A stretch of DNA of 37,867 nt from Bacillota bacterium (GCA_012838955.1 DUOH01000061.1:1-37867), one strand, 5' to 3'. Positions 1-8,603 are shown, counted from the stretch's first letter. Made by a program: numbers and translations. The notes: generated by a model not told the origin, from the sequence alone.

Positions 1-2
1 GA

Positions 3-275
3 GGACGTAAAGGCTATTGTTTGGTGAGACCGTCCGATCTGGATGTCAAATTTAAGATCGGCGATCGGATCTTGACCTCCGAATCCAGTCTCTATTTTCC
101 AAAAGACTTGGTGATCGGTGAGATTACGGAGATCATCGATCACGGTGACGGATTTGAGCAAGAGGCAGTCATGAAACCGGTGGTGAAATTAGGTCAATTG
201 GAGATCTTATATGTGATTAAGAATGCCAAAAACGTACAGAAGACAGTACGTAACGAACTGGAAAGGGAAAGATAG
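3..275 (+). CDS. mreC: Rod shape-determining protein MreC, C-terminal fragment
   Basis: The frame is open from the left edge, so this is the tail (about 90 residues) of a gene starting outside the window. The fragment carries the MreC beta-barrel pattern: a DVKFKIGDRILTS stretch, then FPKDLVIGEI, and a final segment ending near LEILYVI, as in the periplasmic domain that scaffolds the elongation complex with MreB, MreD, RodA and PBP2. The stop is followed by two bases and then the GTG of mreD, so the genes are co-transcribed. The first residues are hydrophilic and no internal start is needed. Recognition rests on the motif and on the mreD-mrdA neighbours. Confidence 0.85.
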   Translation, partial: GRKGYCLVRPSDLDVKFKIGDRILTSESSLYFPKDLVIGEITEIIDHGDGFEQEAVMKPVVKLGQLEILYVIKNAKNVQKTVRNELERER

Positions 276-277
276 CC

Positions 278-790
278 GTGGGAGGATTAATCTTATTTGT
301 AGTTCTACTCTTCTCGATTGCGTTGCAATCAACAGTTTTGGCGGAAATCAGCCTGTTCGGCGTTACACCTGATTTAATTTTAGTGATTACCGTCTGCTAC
401 GGTCTACTTCATGGTCCCGTCAAGGGACTGTTTTTTGGTTTGCTCGGTGGATTCTTATTGGACCTGACCGGTGGGGGCATTTTAGGCCTACATACCCTGA
501 TCAAAGCGGTTTTAGGTTATGGCGCCGGATTTTTGGAGAAGACAGTTTTCAAGGATAATATTCTAGTGCCTGCCCTCGCTTTGGTGGTTGCCACGTTCAT
601 TCAGGGCGTGATCTCACTGTTGATCTTGATTACCTTTGATTGGCAGGGAAGGTTCTTTACGCACTTTGTCTATACAGTGTTACCGCTCTCCATATATCAT
701 CCCCTCCTGACTGTTCCGGTTTATTATGGGGTATTGAAATTAACCGGTCATAACCATCGCGGACTGGGCCGGGGAGGGATGGAGTTTTGA
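278..790 (+). CDS. mreD: Rod shape-determining protein MreD
   Basis: A 170-residue, strongly hydrophobic protein with about five membrane segments, the usual size and profile of MreD. The N-terminus is a membrane helix, followed by a typical ISLFGVTPDLILVITVCYGL segment and a glycine-rich loop (GLLGGFLLDLTGGGILGLHT) that is conserved in the family. MreD is the small integral membrane partner linking MreC to the lateral-wall synthesis machinery. The start is GTG, two bases after mreC, with purine-rich sequence in the mreC tail as its ribosome-binding site. The end overlaps the TTG of the PBP2 gene by four bases (TTGA), which suggests translational coupling. Confidence 0.92.
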   Translation: MGGLILFVVLLFSIALQSTVLAEISLFGVTPDLILVITVCYGLLHGPVKGLFFGLLGGFLLDLTGGGILGLHTLIKAVLGYGAGFLEKTVFKDNILVPALALVVATFIQGVISLLILITFDWQGRFFTHFVYTVLPLSIYHPLLTVPVYYGVLKLTGHNHRGLGRGGMEF

Positions 791-2796
791 AGGAACAGGC
801 TTTACGAAGTATGGAAAGGAGAGCAAAAATCCTTTCTACTTTAATTATTCTGATTTTTCTGGTCTTGCTTTCCCGCTTGTGGTATCTTCAGATTATCCGA
901 GGGGAAGAGTCGTATGCTCTTTCCCGTCAAAATCAAACCAGACAGATTAGGATTTCCGCTCCCAGAGGCAATTTCTATGACCGGTCCGGGCGTACCATCG
1001 TCACCAGTCGGATGTCTCATGTTGTTTCCGTCATGCCGGAGGATATCAAGAAAGATCCCCAGGCTATGGCGCTATTAGGTAGGCTGCTGGACTTGTCTGT
1101 AGAGGAGATCGAGAAAAAACTGGAGGAAAAGTCCGGATCCGTCAAAGATCAGTATATCCCCATTAAGTATGATGTAGATCCATCCACTGTAGGGAAGATC
1201 CTCGAGGCCAATCTTGATCTCCCCGGAGTAGTAGTGGAAAAATATCCGGTCCGTAATTATCCCTTGGGAGAATGGGCCTCCCATCTCATCGGTTACATCG
1301 GTGAGATCAACGAAAAAGAGTTGGAGGAATTGAGGCATTTAGGTTATCGCTTAGGTGATCAAGTAGGAAAAATGGGATTGGAAAAAACCTATGAAACTTA
1401 TTTGCGAGGAACGGACGGGATCCGGATCGTGGAAGTAAATCGCGTGTCCGAACCTTTGAAAGTATTGGAGGAGAGCCGCTATTTACCAGGCAATAACCTC
1501 TATCTGACCATCGATTACCAACTGCAGAACGAAGCCGAGCGGATTTTGCGTGAACAAATGCTGTGGCTGCAAAAGAATACGGACTATAAAAACGCCCGTT
1601 CCGGAGCGGTGATTGCCATTAATCCCCAAAACGGTGAGATCTTGGCGATGGTCAGTTACCCGGAGTTTGATCCCAATTTATTTGTGGGCAGCATCTCCGG
1701 CCAGGAAATGCAGAAATTGCTCACCAACCCTCTGCACCCCTTCACGAACAGGGTAACCAGAGGTGGTTTCATGCCGGCCTCCACCTTTAAGCCTGTGACA
1801 GTCATCGCAGCCCTGGAAGAAGAGGCGGTCGATTTGAATCAGGAGTTTTATTGCTCCGGGATTACGAAGATCGGTAATGCCACCTTCAGATGTGATAAAC
1901 GCGAAGGCCATGGGAGACAGACCTTAGTGGAAGGCCTCCAGAACTCCTGTAACCTCGTCATGGCCGAGCTGGGCCGGAAGATCGGCCCGGAAAAACTGGC
2001 TAAATATGCCAGGATGTTTGGGATTGGTTCCACTACCGGCTTGAATCTGAATCCGGAGGAAATTACCGGTTTGATCGGCGACCCGAATTGGAAACGGAAG
2101 ACCAGAAACCAAATATGGTTTCCTATGGAAACCTTGCATCTCTCCGTAGGCCAGGGTTATATATTGGCTACCCCCATCCAGTTGGCGCAGATTTACTCTG
2201 CCATCGCCAATGGTGGTAAATTTTATCGCCCAAGACTTGTCACTCAGATCCGCTCCGTGACCGGGAAGAAAATAAAAGAGTTTCCACCAGAGGTAATCAA
2301 GACGGTTGACTTAAAACCGAGCACACTTGGACTGGTGCGTGAAGGATTGCAGAGGGTAGTGACCCAAGGATCCGCCAGATATGCTTTTGCCGGTTTTCCA
2401 TTGAATAAAATACCGGTGGCTGGTAAGACCGGCACCGCCCAGAATCAGGGAAAGGATAATTTTGCTTTCTTCGCCAGCTATGCGCCGGCGGATCACCCCG
2501 AATTAGTAATTGTTGTAGTGATGGAGGAGGGTGGATATGGTTCGGTAGCCTCCGCTCCGATCGCCCGCAAACTATTTGAAGCATATTTCAACCTGCAGTC
2601 CTCTTCCGGAACTAAAGGTCAACAAGATAAGGCAGGCGCGGCAGAGGCAGGAAGCGAGCTTCCTCCGGTTGCTTCCTTACCTGCCTCCACTCAGGAAATA
2701 AAAGAGCTCATGAAGATGCAGGAGATATTGAGAGAAGAGGCGCGCGCGCCTGAGAAAGAATCGACTACACACTTTCATAAGCAGGATTTGACCTAA
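787..2796 (+). CDS. mrdA: Penicillin-binding protein 2 (class B transpeptidase of the elongasome)
   Basis: A 669-residue class B PBP that cross-links lateral-wall peptidoglycan with RodA. One membrane anchor lies at about residues 15-37. The pedestal domain contains the family signature around APRGNFYDRSGR. The transpeptidase domain has all three catalytic motifs: S332-T-F-K335 (nucleophile), S387-C-N389 and K547-T-G. The TTG start at 787 overlaps mreD and follows GGGGAGGG at a good distance; an in-frame ATG at 811 would remove only eight residues. After the transpeptidase fold there is an extra hydrophilic tail of roughly 70 residues rich in Ala, Glu, Gln and Ser, with no recognised domain. 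A perfect GC palindrome at 2738-2751 lies within that tail. Confidence 0.95.
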   Translation: MKEQALRSMERRAKILSTLIILIFLVLLSRLWYLQIIRGEESYALSRQNQTRQIRISAPRGNFYDRSGRTIVTSRMSHVVSVMPEDIKKDPQAMALLGRLLDLSVEEIEKKLEEKSGSVKDQYIPIKYDVDPSTVGKILEANLDLPGVVVEKYPVRNYPLGEWASHLIGYIGEINEKELEELRHLGYRLGDQVGKMGLEKTYETYLRGTDGIRIVEVNRVSEPLKVLEESRYLPGNNLYLTIDYQLQNEAERILREQMLWLQKNTDYKNARSGAVIAINPQNGEILAMVSYPEFDPNLFVGSISGQEMQKLLTNPLHPFTNRVTRGGFMPASTFKPVTVIAALEEEAVDLNQEFYCSGITKIGNATFRCDKREGHGRQTLVEGLQNSCNLVMAELGRKIGPEKLAKYARMFGIGSTTGLNLNPEEITGLIGDPNWKRKTRNQIWFPMETLHLSVGQGYILATPIQLAQIYSAIANGGKFYRPRLVTQIRSVTGKKIKEFPPEVIKTVDLKPSTLGLVREGLQRVVTQGSARYAFAGFPLNKIPVAGKTGTAQNQGKDNFAFFASYAPADHPELVIVVVMEEGGYGSVASAPIARKLFEAYFNLQSSSGTKGQQDKAGAAEAGSELPPVASLPASTQEIKELMKMQEILREEARAPEKESTTHFHKQDLT

Positions 2797-2855
2797 TAAT
2801 GTGGAAATAATTTTATAATCATTGTTTTTTGCGTAAATACTTCCAAAGAGGTATA

Positions 2856-3521
2856 GTGGATATGGCTTTTTCAGTTCCCAAGAAAGCTTTCCAAAACCAA
2901 CTGGTTTTTAAAGGGCTGAAACAGGGATTAACTTTGATTATTCCTGAGGAAAAATCCTTCTCTTTCTGGCTTGAAGCCTTAAATTCCCAATTGATGGAGA
3001 CAAAAACTTTTTTTCGCGGCGCCTTAATCAATGTGGAATTAGGCGCCAGAAAGCTGACAAAGGCGGAAGAAGAAAGCTTGAAAAGAATTCTCTCATCTTT
3101 CAGTATAATTGCCAAGTCTTTTACCAATCAATACGCAGAGACCGACAGGGGTCCACGGGAAGAAGGCAAAGGTAAAGAAAGAATCACCAGGAGCTATATG
3201 GTTCATGGCACCGTACGGAATGGGCAACGGATTGAGTATGACGGTAATATTATCGTTAAAGGAGATGTCAATCCCGGAGCGGAGATTGTGGCTACCGGTG
3301 ATATCATCATTCTTGGCCGTTTGCGGGGGACCGCCCATGCCGGAGCGAAGGGCAATGATCGAGCCGAAGTCATCGCCATGCTGATGAACCCCGTACAAAT
3401 CCGGATTGGAAATCACTTCTCCCGTTCACCGGAGACCGGAGCCAACCGAACCTGTCCGGAGATTGCCAGAGTACGCCAGGGGAAGATTGTCGTGGAAAGA
3501 TACGATGTCAATCAGCACTAG
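2856..3521 (+). CDS. minC: Septum site-determining protein MinC
   Basis: An inhibitor of FtsZ assembly that works with MinD to block division at the poles. The C-terminal half (from about residue 108) is the MinC beta-helix: a VRNGQRIEYDGNIIVKGDVN run followed by GDIIILGRLRGTAHAGAKG, which carries the MinD-interacting glycine-rich motif. The N-terminal 100 residues match the FtsZ-inhibiting domain in size. AGAGG at 2847-2851 serves either GTG 2856 or ATG 2862; the frame is also open to a TTG at 2829, which lacks a ribosome-binding site. The gene follows mrdA after a 59-base gap and precedes minD, the usual clostridial order. Confidence 0.93.
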   Translation: MDMAFSVPKKAFQNQLVFKGLKQGLTLIIPEEKSFSFWLEALNSQLMETKTFFRGALINVELGARKLTKAEEESLKRILSSFSIIAKSFTNQYAETDRGPREEGKGKERITRSYMVHGTVRNGQRIEYDGNIIVKGDVNPGAEIVATGDIIILGRLRGTAHAGAKGNDRAEVIAMLMNPVQIRIGNHFSRSPETGANRTCPEIARVRQGKIVVERYDVNQH

Positions 3522-3589
3522 GCGACCGGGGGGCCCATAGGCGCGTGGCCGGTAAAGCAAAGTAGAATTCGTTGTTTGACTCTTATGGA

Positions 3590-3607
3590 ATAATGATCGA
3601 TCATTAT
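3590..3607. promoter_or_regulatory. 18-bp perfect palindrome between minC and minD
   Basis: The sequence ATAATGATCGATCATTAT reads identically on both strands. It lies in the 163-base gap between minC and minD, about 78 bases before the minD start and just after a TTGACT at 3576-3581 that could be a -35 element. The size and symmetry are typical of a dimeric repressor operator, but there is no good -10 at the right distance and no known regulator is suggested. It is short for a terminator and has no U tract. Confidence 0.35.
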
Positions 3608-3684
3608 CTAATGGTAAGGAACTGGCTGTAACAGATTGCATTTTGCAGGATTTATCTTTTTATGATCAAAGGAGGTCAGACTTG

Positions 3685-4482
3685 ATGTCTGGACGAGTAA
3701 TAGTAGTCACTTCAGGCAAAGGAGGAGTTGGGAAAACTACCGCCGTGGCTAATATCGGTACCGGCCTTGCCTTGAACAATCATAAAGTTGTCATGATCGA
3801 TGCGGACATCGGTTTACGCAATTTGGATGTGGTCATGGGTTTGGAGAACCGTATTGTTTATGACTTGATTGATGTAGTTGAAAAGAAATGCCGCTTGCGC
3901 CAAGCCTTAATTAAAGATAAACGCTTTGAAAACCTTTTTCTGCTCCCAGCGGCGCAAACTAGGGATAAAAGTGAGATCTCCCCTCAACAAATGAAGGCAT
4001 TATGCGCTGAGTTGAGCGAAGAGTTTGATTATATCTTGATTGACTGCCCGGCCGGCATCGAACAGGGTTTTAAGAACGCAGTGGCCGGAGCGACTGAAGC
4101 TATTATTGTTACCACGCCGGAAGTATCCGCAGTCCGGGATGCGGACCGGATTATCGGTCTCCTGCATTCCAGTGATTTAGATGACCCGATGTTAATCTTG
4201 AACCGGATCCGTCCGGATATGGTGCGCAAGGGTGATATGATGAATATTGATGATGTCAATGATATTCTTGCTATTAGACTGCTGGGGGTTGTTCCGGACG
4301 ATGAAGGGATTATTATCTCCACCAACAAAGGGGAGCCTGCTGTCTTGGGCAAGAACTCCAAAGCAGGTGAAGCTTTTCGGAACATTGTCCGGAGAATCCA
4401 AGGAGAGACTGTGCCACTGATGTCCATGGATTTTGATCCGGGGCTCTTCGGCTTTTTACGAAAGATGTTTAATAACAAATGA
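3685..4482 (+). CDS. minD: Septum site-determining ATPase MinD
   Basis: A 265-residue ParA/MinD-type ATPase that binds the membrane in its ATP dimer and recruits MinC. The deviant Walker A motif is at the N-terminus (SGKGGVGKTT), followed by DADIGLRNLDVVMGLENRI, which is nearly diagnostic for MinD, and DYILIDCPAGIE (Walker B). The last residues, around LFGFLRKMFNNK, form the amphipathic membrane-targeting helix. The start is set by GGAGG at 3671-3675; ATG 3685 (or the adjoining TTG 3682) gives the family N-terminus, whereas the frame is open further upstream without a second site. It lies in the min operon before minE. Confidence 0.96.
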   Translation: MSGRVIVVTSGKGGVGKTTAVANIGTGLALNNHKVVMIDADIGLRNLDVVMGLENRIVYDLIDVVEKKCRLRQALIKDKRFENLFLLPAAQTRDKSEISPQQMKALCAELSEEFDYILIDCPAGIEQGFKNAVAGATEAIIVTTPEVSAVRDADRIIGLLHSSDLDDPMLILNRIRPDMVRKGDMMNIDDVNDILAIRLLGVVPDDEGIIISTNKGEPAVLGKNSKAGEAFRNIVRRIQGETVPLMSMDFDPGLFGFLRKMFNNK

Positions 4483-4518
4483 AATGGAGAATGGTGATGA
4501 AAAGAGAGGGGGAGAGCG

Positions 4519-4815
4519 TTGGATTTTATAAAGAGGTTTGGTGAGGATACCCCCAGTAAAAAGCAGGCAGTGGAGAGACTGCGTTTAGTACTGGTGCATG
4601 ACAGAGCCAGAGTCTCTCCTGGGTTAATGGAAAAACTACGCGAAGATATTATCAAGGCGATTACCCGTTATATTGATATTGATGAAGACAAGATGGAAAT
4701 TGAGCTCAACTCTACTGAGAATAGGGCCGAACTCGTAGCCAACATTCCGGTCAACAGAATACGGAGAGTTCCGGATAAAAAGATAGGTGAAGAGATTGGA
4801 ACGTCGCTTAGTTAA
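4519..4815 (+). CDS. minE: Cell division topological specificity factor MinE
   Basis: A 98-residue MinE, the protein that stimulates MinD ATPase and drives pole-to-pole oscillation of MinCD. The N-terminal amphipathic helix (DFIKRFG), the contact region (KKQAVERLRLVLVHDRA) and the C-terminal dimerisation part (LREDIIKAITRYIDID) appear in the usual order. The initiator is TTG after a GAGAGGGGGAGAG purine run. Having minE together with sporulation genes points to a clostridial rather than Bacillus-type Min system, since Bacillus uses DivIVA/MinJ. Its 3' end overlaps the start of rodA. Confidence 0.92.
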   Translation: MDFIKRFGEDTPSKKQAVERLRLVLVHDRARVSPGLMEKLREDIIKAITRYIDIDEDKMEIELNSTENRAELVANIPVNRIRRVPDKKIGEEIGTSLS

Positions 4816-5929
4816 AAACCTGGACTTTTTATTACTTGGGGTCGTTCTGGTTTTGGTCGTCATTGGCTTGCTGACGATCTTTAGTGCTACCAGAGCTAAT
4901 ACAGCTATTAATAATGGCAATCCCTATCTTTTTGTGGAAAAGCAGTTTATTTCGGTGCTGATCGGCCTGGTGGGAATGGCCTTATTAATTGGGGTGGATT
5001 ACCGTTTGTCGGATTTGGCTTACCGGTTGATTTACGGAGTAAATATACTGCTTTTGGTGGCGGTAATCTTCTTCGGAACCGAGGTTAACGGCGCCAAATC
5101 CTGGTTGAATCTGGGCTTTTATTCCTTACAACCGTCTGAGTTTGCCAAGTTGGCGGTGATCCTGACCTTAGCCAAGCATTTATCGGAGAAGGAGAAACTC
5201 AGCTCGCTTTGGGACTTATGGAGTCCCTTTCTCCATATTTTTCCTCCGTTAATACTGATTCTCTTACAACCGGATTTCGGTACCGCCCTGGTCTTTGTCT
5301 TCATCTTCTTTGTCATGTTATATATGGCCGGGACGAACGGCCGTCTTTTATTTAGCATCATTCTCACCGGAATTCTATTGATCACGCTAATCTTCGTTAG
5401 CCATCATTTCTTCGATACTCCGCTGCCCCTCAAGGATTACCAGATCAAACGGTTGACGTCTTTTATTAATCCTGATGCCGATCCAAGGGGAGCGGGATGG
5501 AATGTGAACCAAGCCAAAATCGCTGTTGGTTCCGGCCGTTTCTTCGGCAAGGGTCTTTTCCAAAACACCCAGGGCCGGCTCGGGTTCTTGCCTGAGAATC
5601 ATACAGACTTTATTTTTGCGGTTTTCTGTGAGGAATGGGGTTTTATTGGCGGCTTTATCTTGCTCAGCCTCTTTTTAATCTTGATTTGGCGTAGTTTACG
5701 TATTGCTGTGCAGGCTAAGGAGAGATGCGGTTCGTTGATTGCCATCGGCATTATGGCCATGTTTACCTTTCACGTCCTGGAGAACGTGGGAATGAATATG
5801 AGCATCATGCCGATCACAGGCATCCCACTTCCTTTTATCAGTTCCGGTGGGAGTTCCATGATGGCCAATTTGTTTGCTGTCGGCTATTTGGAAAACATCT
5901 GGGCGCGCAGGCAAAAAATTTTATTTTAA
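4796..5929 (+). CDS. rodA: Peptidoglycan glycosyltransferase RodA (SEDS family)
   Basis: A polytopic membrane protein of about 377 residues in the RodA/FtsW/SpoVE family, which polymerises lipid II with the class B PBP. The family start (ERRLVKNLDF) is followed by about ten membrane segments, with the hallmarks GVNGAKSW-like (EVNGAKSWLNLG), LQPSEFAKL, LLQPDFGTALV, LPENHTDFIFAV and a closing PLPFISSGGSSM. Placement in an mre-mrdA-min cluster favours RodA over FtsW. AGGTGA at 4785-4790 spaces well to TTG 4796; a GTG at 4787 would add three residues. Either start overlaps minE by 20-29 bases, so translation is probably coupled. It is the last gene of the operon. Confidence 0.94.
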   Translation: MERRLVKNLDFLLLGVVLVLVVIGLLTIFSATRANTAINNGNPYLFVEKQFISVLIGLVGMALLIGVDYRLSDLAYRLIYGVNILLLVAVIFFGTEVNGAKSWLNLGFYSLQPSEFAKLAVILTLAKHLSEKEKLSSLWDLWSPFLHIFPPLILILLQPDFGTALVFVFIFFVMLYMAGTNGRLLFSIILTGILLITLIFVSHHFFDTPLPLKDYQIKRLTSFINPDADPRGAGWNVNQAKIAVGSGRFFGKGLFQNTQGRLGFLPENHTDFIFAVFCEEWGFIGGFILLSLFLILIWRSLRIAVQAKERCGSLIAIGIMAMFTFHVLENVGMNMSIMPITGIPLPFISSGGSSMMANLFAVGYLENIWARRQKILF

Positions 5930-5959
5930 ATCCAGCGCTAAAGCGATCACGTGTCAAAG

Positions 5960-5987
5960 AGCCCAGAGCGGATCGGATCCCTGGGCT
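5960..5987 (+). terminator. Possible rodA terminator hairpin
   Basis: AGCCCAG (5960-5966) and CTGGGCT (5981-5987) can form a seven-base-pair stem 30 bases after the rodA stop. The following sequence is only moderately T-rich (TTGTTATGATTATT), so it may be a weak terminator backed up by the stronger hairpin downstream. Confidence 0.4.
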
Positions 5988-6054
5988 TGTTATGATTATT
6001 ACTGAAACAACTGTTTTATCGTGTCCTCAGGTTCTATCTATTGCTGCTGCGCAT

Positions 6055-6086
6055 AAAGAACCCCCCAAATGCTTGGGGGGTTCTTT
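6055..6086. terminator. Bidirectional terminator between rodA and the class A PBP gene
   Basis: AAAGAACCCCCC and GGGGGGTTCTTT form a 12-base-pair perfect stem around a small AAATGCTT loop. It is flanked by A-rich and T-rich ends, so it can stop transcripts of the convergent rodA (+) and PBP (-) genes alike. Confidence 0.85.
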
Positions 6087-6150
6087 ATATTCCGGTTAAA
6101 TATACTGTAGAAGATACTAGAAGATTCGGATCCCACATATGATCATGTCT

Positions 6151-8493
6151 TCAGTGATGACGACGGTTTCTGTTGGGAAGGTGTTTATTACAGTATAAAG
6201 TCGGTTCTTCGCCTTCCTTAAACGTTTGGGTGACTACTGCTTCCGCTGGACAGAAGGGGGTGGCCAGCAGGCCGGATTCAGTACAAATGCTCACTGTCAC
6301 CTCATTCTCTCGTCCGTGATATCGGCACTTTTCTGTAGGAAGTGGAGTTTCGTCCTTAATCTCCAAGCCAGTGGTTACCCAGTAAGTTTTGCGCACCACT
6401 CTTTCCCTGGGACAGTCAGGGGTGGCCAATTGTCCGGAATCAAGACAGATTTCCAAAGTGATCGTACTGGCCAGAGGGGCGGTTTCACTGTGTAGGTTAC
6501 AGGTGGTAGTGGGCTCGGTTCCCTCAATAAATATTTCCGTGATTACCTCGGGACAGAATGGTGTGGCTTGTAGTCCCGATTGCGCACAGATTTTCACTCC
6601 GAATTTTATACCTTGGGGAGGCGTGAAATCCGCAATTGGTTTATCCGCTAAGGCCTTCCGCATAAACATCCCCCAAATTCTGGCCGCAGTAGCGCTTCCT
6701 ATATTGTACCCGTTGATTTTAAGGGGAATGGCTTGACTGTCGTTACCAATCCAGATACTGGCCAGCAGATCCGGGGTATACCCTACAAACCAGGCGTTTG
6801 TATAATCGCTGGTCGTTCCGGTTTTTCCGGCAGCCGGTCGGTCAAGCCGGGCGCGTCTCCCGGTTCCTTCTTCCACTGCATCTTTCAGCATATCGGTAAC
6901 TAGATAAGCGGTAGTCTCTTTGAGCACCACCTGCCGGTGAGGAATATTCTCCACCACTGTTTGGTTGTGATCGTCAATTACTTTTAAAATGGCCATGGGT
7001 TCGGAGTAGATGCCTCTGTTCGCCAGTGGAGTGTAGGCAGCGGCGATTTCCATCGGGGTGACCCCTTTGGTCAGACCGCCCAGAGCCAAGGAGGAATAGC
7101 CTAAATCATTCTTTTCGCCGGATGTGATTAAACTGTTTAACCCCATTTTTTGTCCGGTCTTAATTACCGTGCTGGGACCCAGTTCATCAACGAGCTTAAC
7201 GGCGATGGTATTAATCGAATGCTTCAGGGCTTCTCTTAAGCGCACCGGCCCTTGATAAGTCTTATCATAGTTCTGCGGTGTCCAGAACGTATCTTCTCCG
7301 TTTTCATCTTTACCAGCTGGATATTCCACGGGTTCATCGATTAAAACCGAGGCCGGAGTAAACTTGCCGCTGTCGATGGCGGCTACAAAAACAAACGGCT
7401 TTATGGCAGAACCCGGCTGTCTGTAAGCCATGACCGATCGGTTTAATTGGGTATTTTGAAAATCTCTCCCGCCAATCATCGCCCGGATATGACCGTTCTT
7501 CGGATCCAAGGCTAGTAAGGCTGCTTGAGGTTGGGTAACTCCGTTTTTATCCGGCTCTTTCGCTGTGGGTAGCTCGGTAAAGGCTTCTTCAGCCGCGCTT
7601 TGCACCTTCAGGTCCAAGGTGGTATAGATCTTATAACCTCGTGTATAGAGAATTTCTTCGGTAAAATTGTACTTCTTGGTCAGTTCTTGGATGATATAGT
7701 CCACAAAGTAAGGGGCTCTTCTACGGTTGGCCCGTAAAGAGAAGACGTCCAAAGGCTTTTTGTTGGCAGCCTCCATCTCTTCTTTTGTAATGAAGCCCAT
7801 TTCCAGCATGGAATTGAGGACAATAGACCGCCGTTTTAGCGCTGCTTCCGGGTCTTTATAAGGCGAATAAATTTCGGGTCCTTTGACTATGCCGGCCAAC
7901 ATAGCGAATTGATGCAGTTCCAACTCCCAGATACTCTTATTGAAGTACCATTGCGCTGCGGCTTCCACGCCATATCTGCCATGTCCAAAATATATATAAT
8001 TCAAGTATTGTTCCAGGATCTCTTCTTTAGTTAAAGTACGCTCAATATTAATGGCGATCAGAGCTTCTTTAATCTTTCTGGATAGTTTTTTTTCGTGCGT
8101 AAGCAAGGCGTTCTTGGCCAATTGTTGCGTGATGGTGCTGGCCCCCTGTTGGTATTCGCCGGAGCGGATGTCGACCCAGAGGGCGCGTAGAATCGCCTTG
8201 AAATTGATTCCCCGGTGGGTATAGAACTCCTGATCTTCTACGGAGATAATGGCATCTTTCATTAGTTTTGGAATCCGATCAATATCGACTTCGATCCGGT
8301 TCTCCAGAAATAGTCGGGTAATTTCTTCTCCGTTTACATCATAAATTATGGTGGCTACTTTTGAATCAGGAATGTCCATCGGAAGCTTGGAGCCGAAGTA
8401 AAGTGAGACAAAGATCCCGATCAAAAGCCCAGAGATAATAATAGCGATAATTAGTGGCCAGGTTAAGCCAAATATTACAGTACGGTTGGACAT
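6151..8493 (-). CDS. Class A penicillin-binding protein (PBP1A family) with three C-terminal Cys repeats
   Basis: A 780-residue bifunctional peptidoglycan synthase. Residues about 10-33 are the membrane anchor. The GT51 glycosyltransferase domain has E86-D-Q-E-F-Y and the GASTITQQLAKN motif (about 117-128). The transpeptidase domain has S362-A-I-K365, S426-I-N428 and K557-T-G. After about residue 630 come three repeats with a core such as CAQSGLQATPFCP (about 634-669, 680-726, 734-772), each ending in Cys-x2-His, with a basic tail. Such motifs occur in Bacillota PBP1 proteins, but three copies are notable. GAGGGG five bases upstream selects ATG 8493; an ATG at 8520 is in frame but poorly placed. 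The gene is monocistronic and divergent from yunB. It could be named ponA, mrcA or pbpF, so no symbol is assigned. Confidence 0.95.
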   Translation of the reverse strand: MSNRTVIFGLTWPLIIAIIISGLLIGIFVSLYFGSKLPMDIPDSKVATIIYDVNGEEITRLFLENRIEVDIDRIPKLMKDAIISVEDQEFYTHRGINFKAILRALWVDIRSGEYQQGASTITQQLAKNALLTHEKKLSRKIKEALIAINIERTLTKEEILEQYLNYIYFGHGRYGVEAAAQWYFNKSIWELELHQFAMLAGIVKGPEIYSPYKDPEAALKRRSIVLNSMLEMGFITKEEMEAANKKPLDVFSLRANRRRAPYFVDYIIQELTKKYNFTEEILYTRGYKIYTTLDLKVQSAAEEAFTELPTAKEPDKNGVTQPQAALLALDPKNGHIRAMIGGRDFQNTQLNRSVMAYRQPGSAIKPFVFVAAIDSGKFTPASVLIDEPVEYPAGKDENGEDTFWTPQNYDKTYQGPVRLREALKHSINTIAVKLVDELGPSTVIKTGQKMGLNSLITSGEKNDLGYSSLALGGLTKGVTPMEIAAAYTPLANRGIYSEPMAILKVIDDHNQTVVENIPHRQVVLKETTAYLVTDMLKDAVEEGTGRRARLDRPAAGKTGTTSDYTNAWFVGYTPDLLASIWIGNDSQAIPLKINGYNIGSATAARIWGMFMRKALADKPIADFTPPQGIKFGVKICAQSGLQATPFCPEVITEIFIEGTEPTTTCNLHSETAPLASTITLEICLDSGQLATPDCPRERVVRKTYWVTTGLEIKDETPLPTEKCRYHGRENEVTVSICTESGLLATPFCPAEAVVTQTFKEGEEPTLYCNKHLPNRNRRHH
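6178..6594 (-). repeat. Three degenerate protein repeats in the PBP C-terminus
   Basis: Three units follow one another: CAQSGLQATPFCP, CLDSGQLATPDCP and CTESGLLATPFCP. Each is followed after 15 to 30 residues by a C-x2-H end (CNLH, CRYH, CNKH). Every unit has three cysteines and a terminal histidine, a pattern suited to metal or disulfide stabilisation outside the membrane. The DNA of the copies has diverged, so this is an old protein-level duplication. Confidence 0.8.
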
Positions 8494-8515
8494 AGAATCC
8501 CCTCGCTTTCGGCAG

Positions 8516-8546
8516 GTCACAAATCTTTTTAATTATATCATAAAAT
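8516..8546 (+). promoter_or_regulatory. Possible sigma-E-type promoter of yunB
   Basis: GTCACAAA (8516-8523) and CATAAAAT (8539-8546) are separated by 15 bases and resemble the mother-cell sigma-E pattern GTCATATT / CATACAAT, the second with a single mismatch. In Bacillus subtilis yunB belongs to the sigma-E regulon, which supports this reading. The -35 match is only partial. Confidence 0.35.
8532..8540 (-). promoter_or_regulatory. Extended -10 element for the class A PBP gene
   Basis: On the minus strand this reads TGATATAAT, an extended -10 box (TGnTATAAT) about 40 bases before the PBP start codon. No good -35 hexamer is present at 16-18 bases upstream, which extended -10 promoters can tolerate. 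Confidence 0.4.
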
Positions 8547-8603
8547 CTGTAGAAGAAGTTAGATTATATATCCCATTAATTGAAGGGGGTAGAAGGAGTG
8601 CGC

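Noticed and set aside
2738-2751. AGGCGCGCGCGCCT perfect palindrome
   Set aside because: It lies in the coding tail of mrdA and is explained by an Arg-Ala codon run; no sign of a regulatory role.
2788-2819. Possible sigma-A promoter for minC (TTGACC and TATAAT)
   Set aside because: The spacer is 20 bases, too long for a standard promoter, and minC is probably transcribed with mrdA.
5725-6099. 124-codon open frame overlapping the end of rodA
   Set aside because: It is an out-of-frame shadow of rodA running into the terminator hairpins, with no family resemblance.
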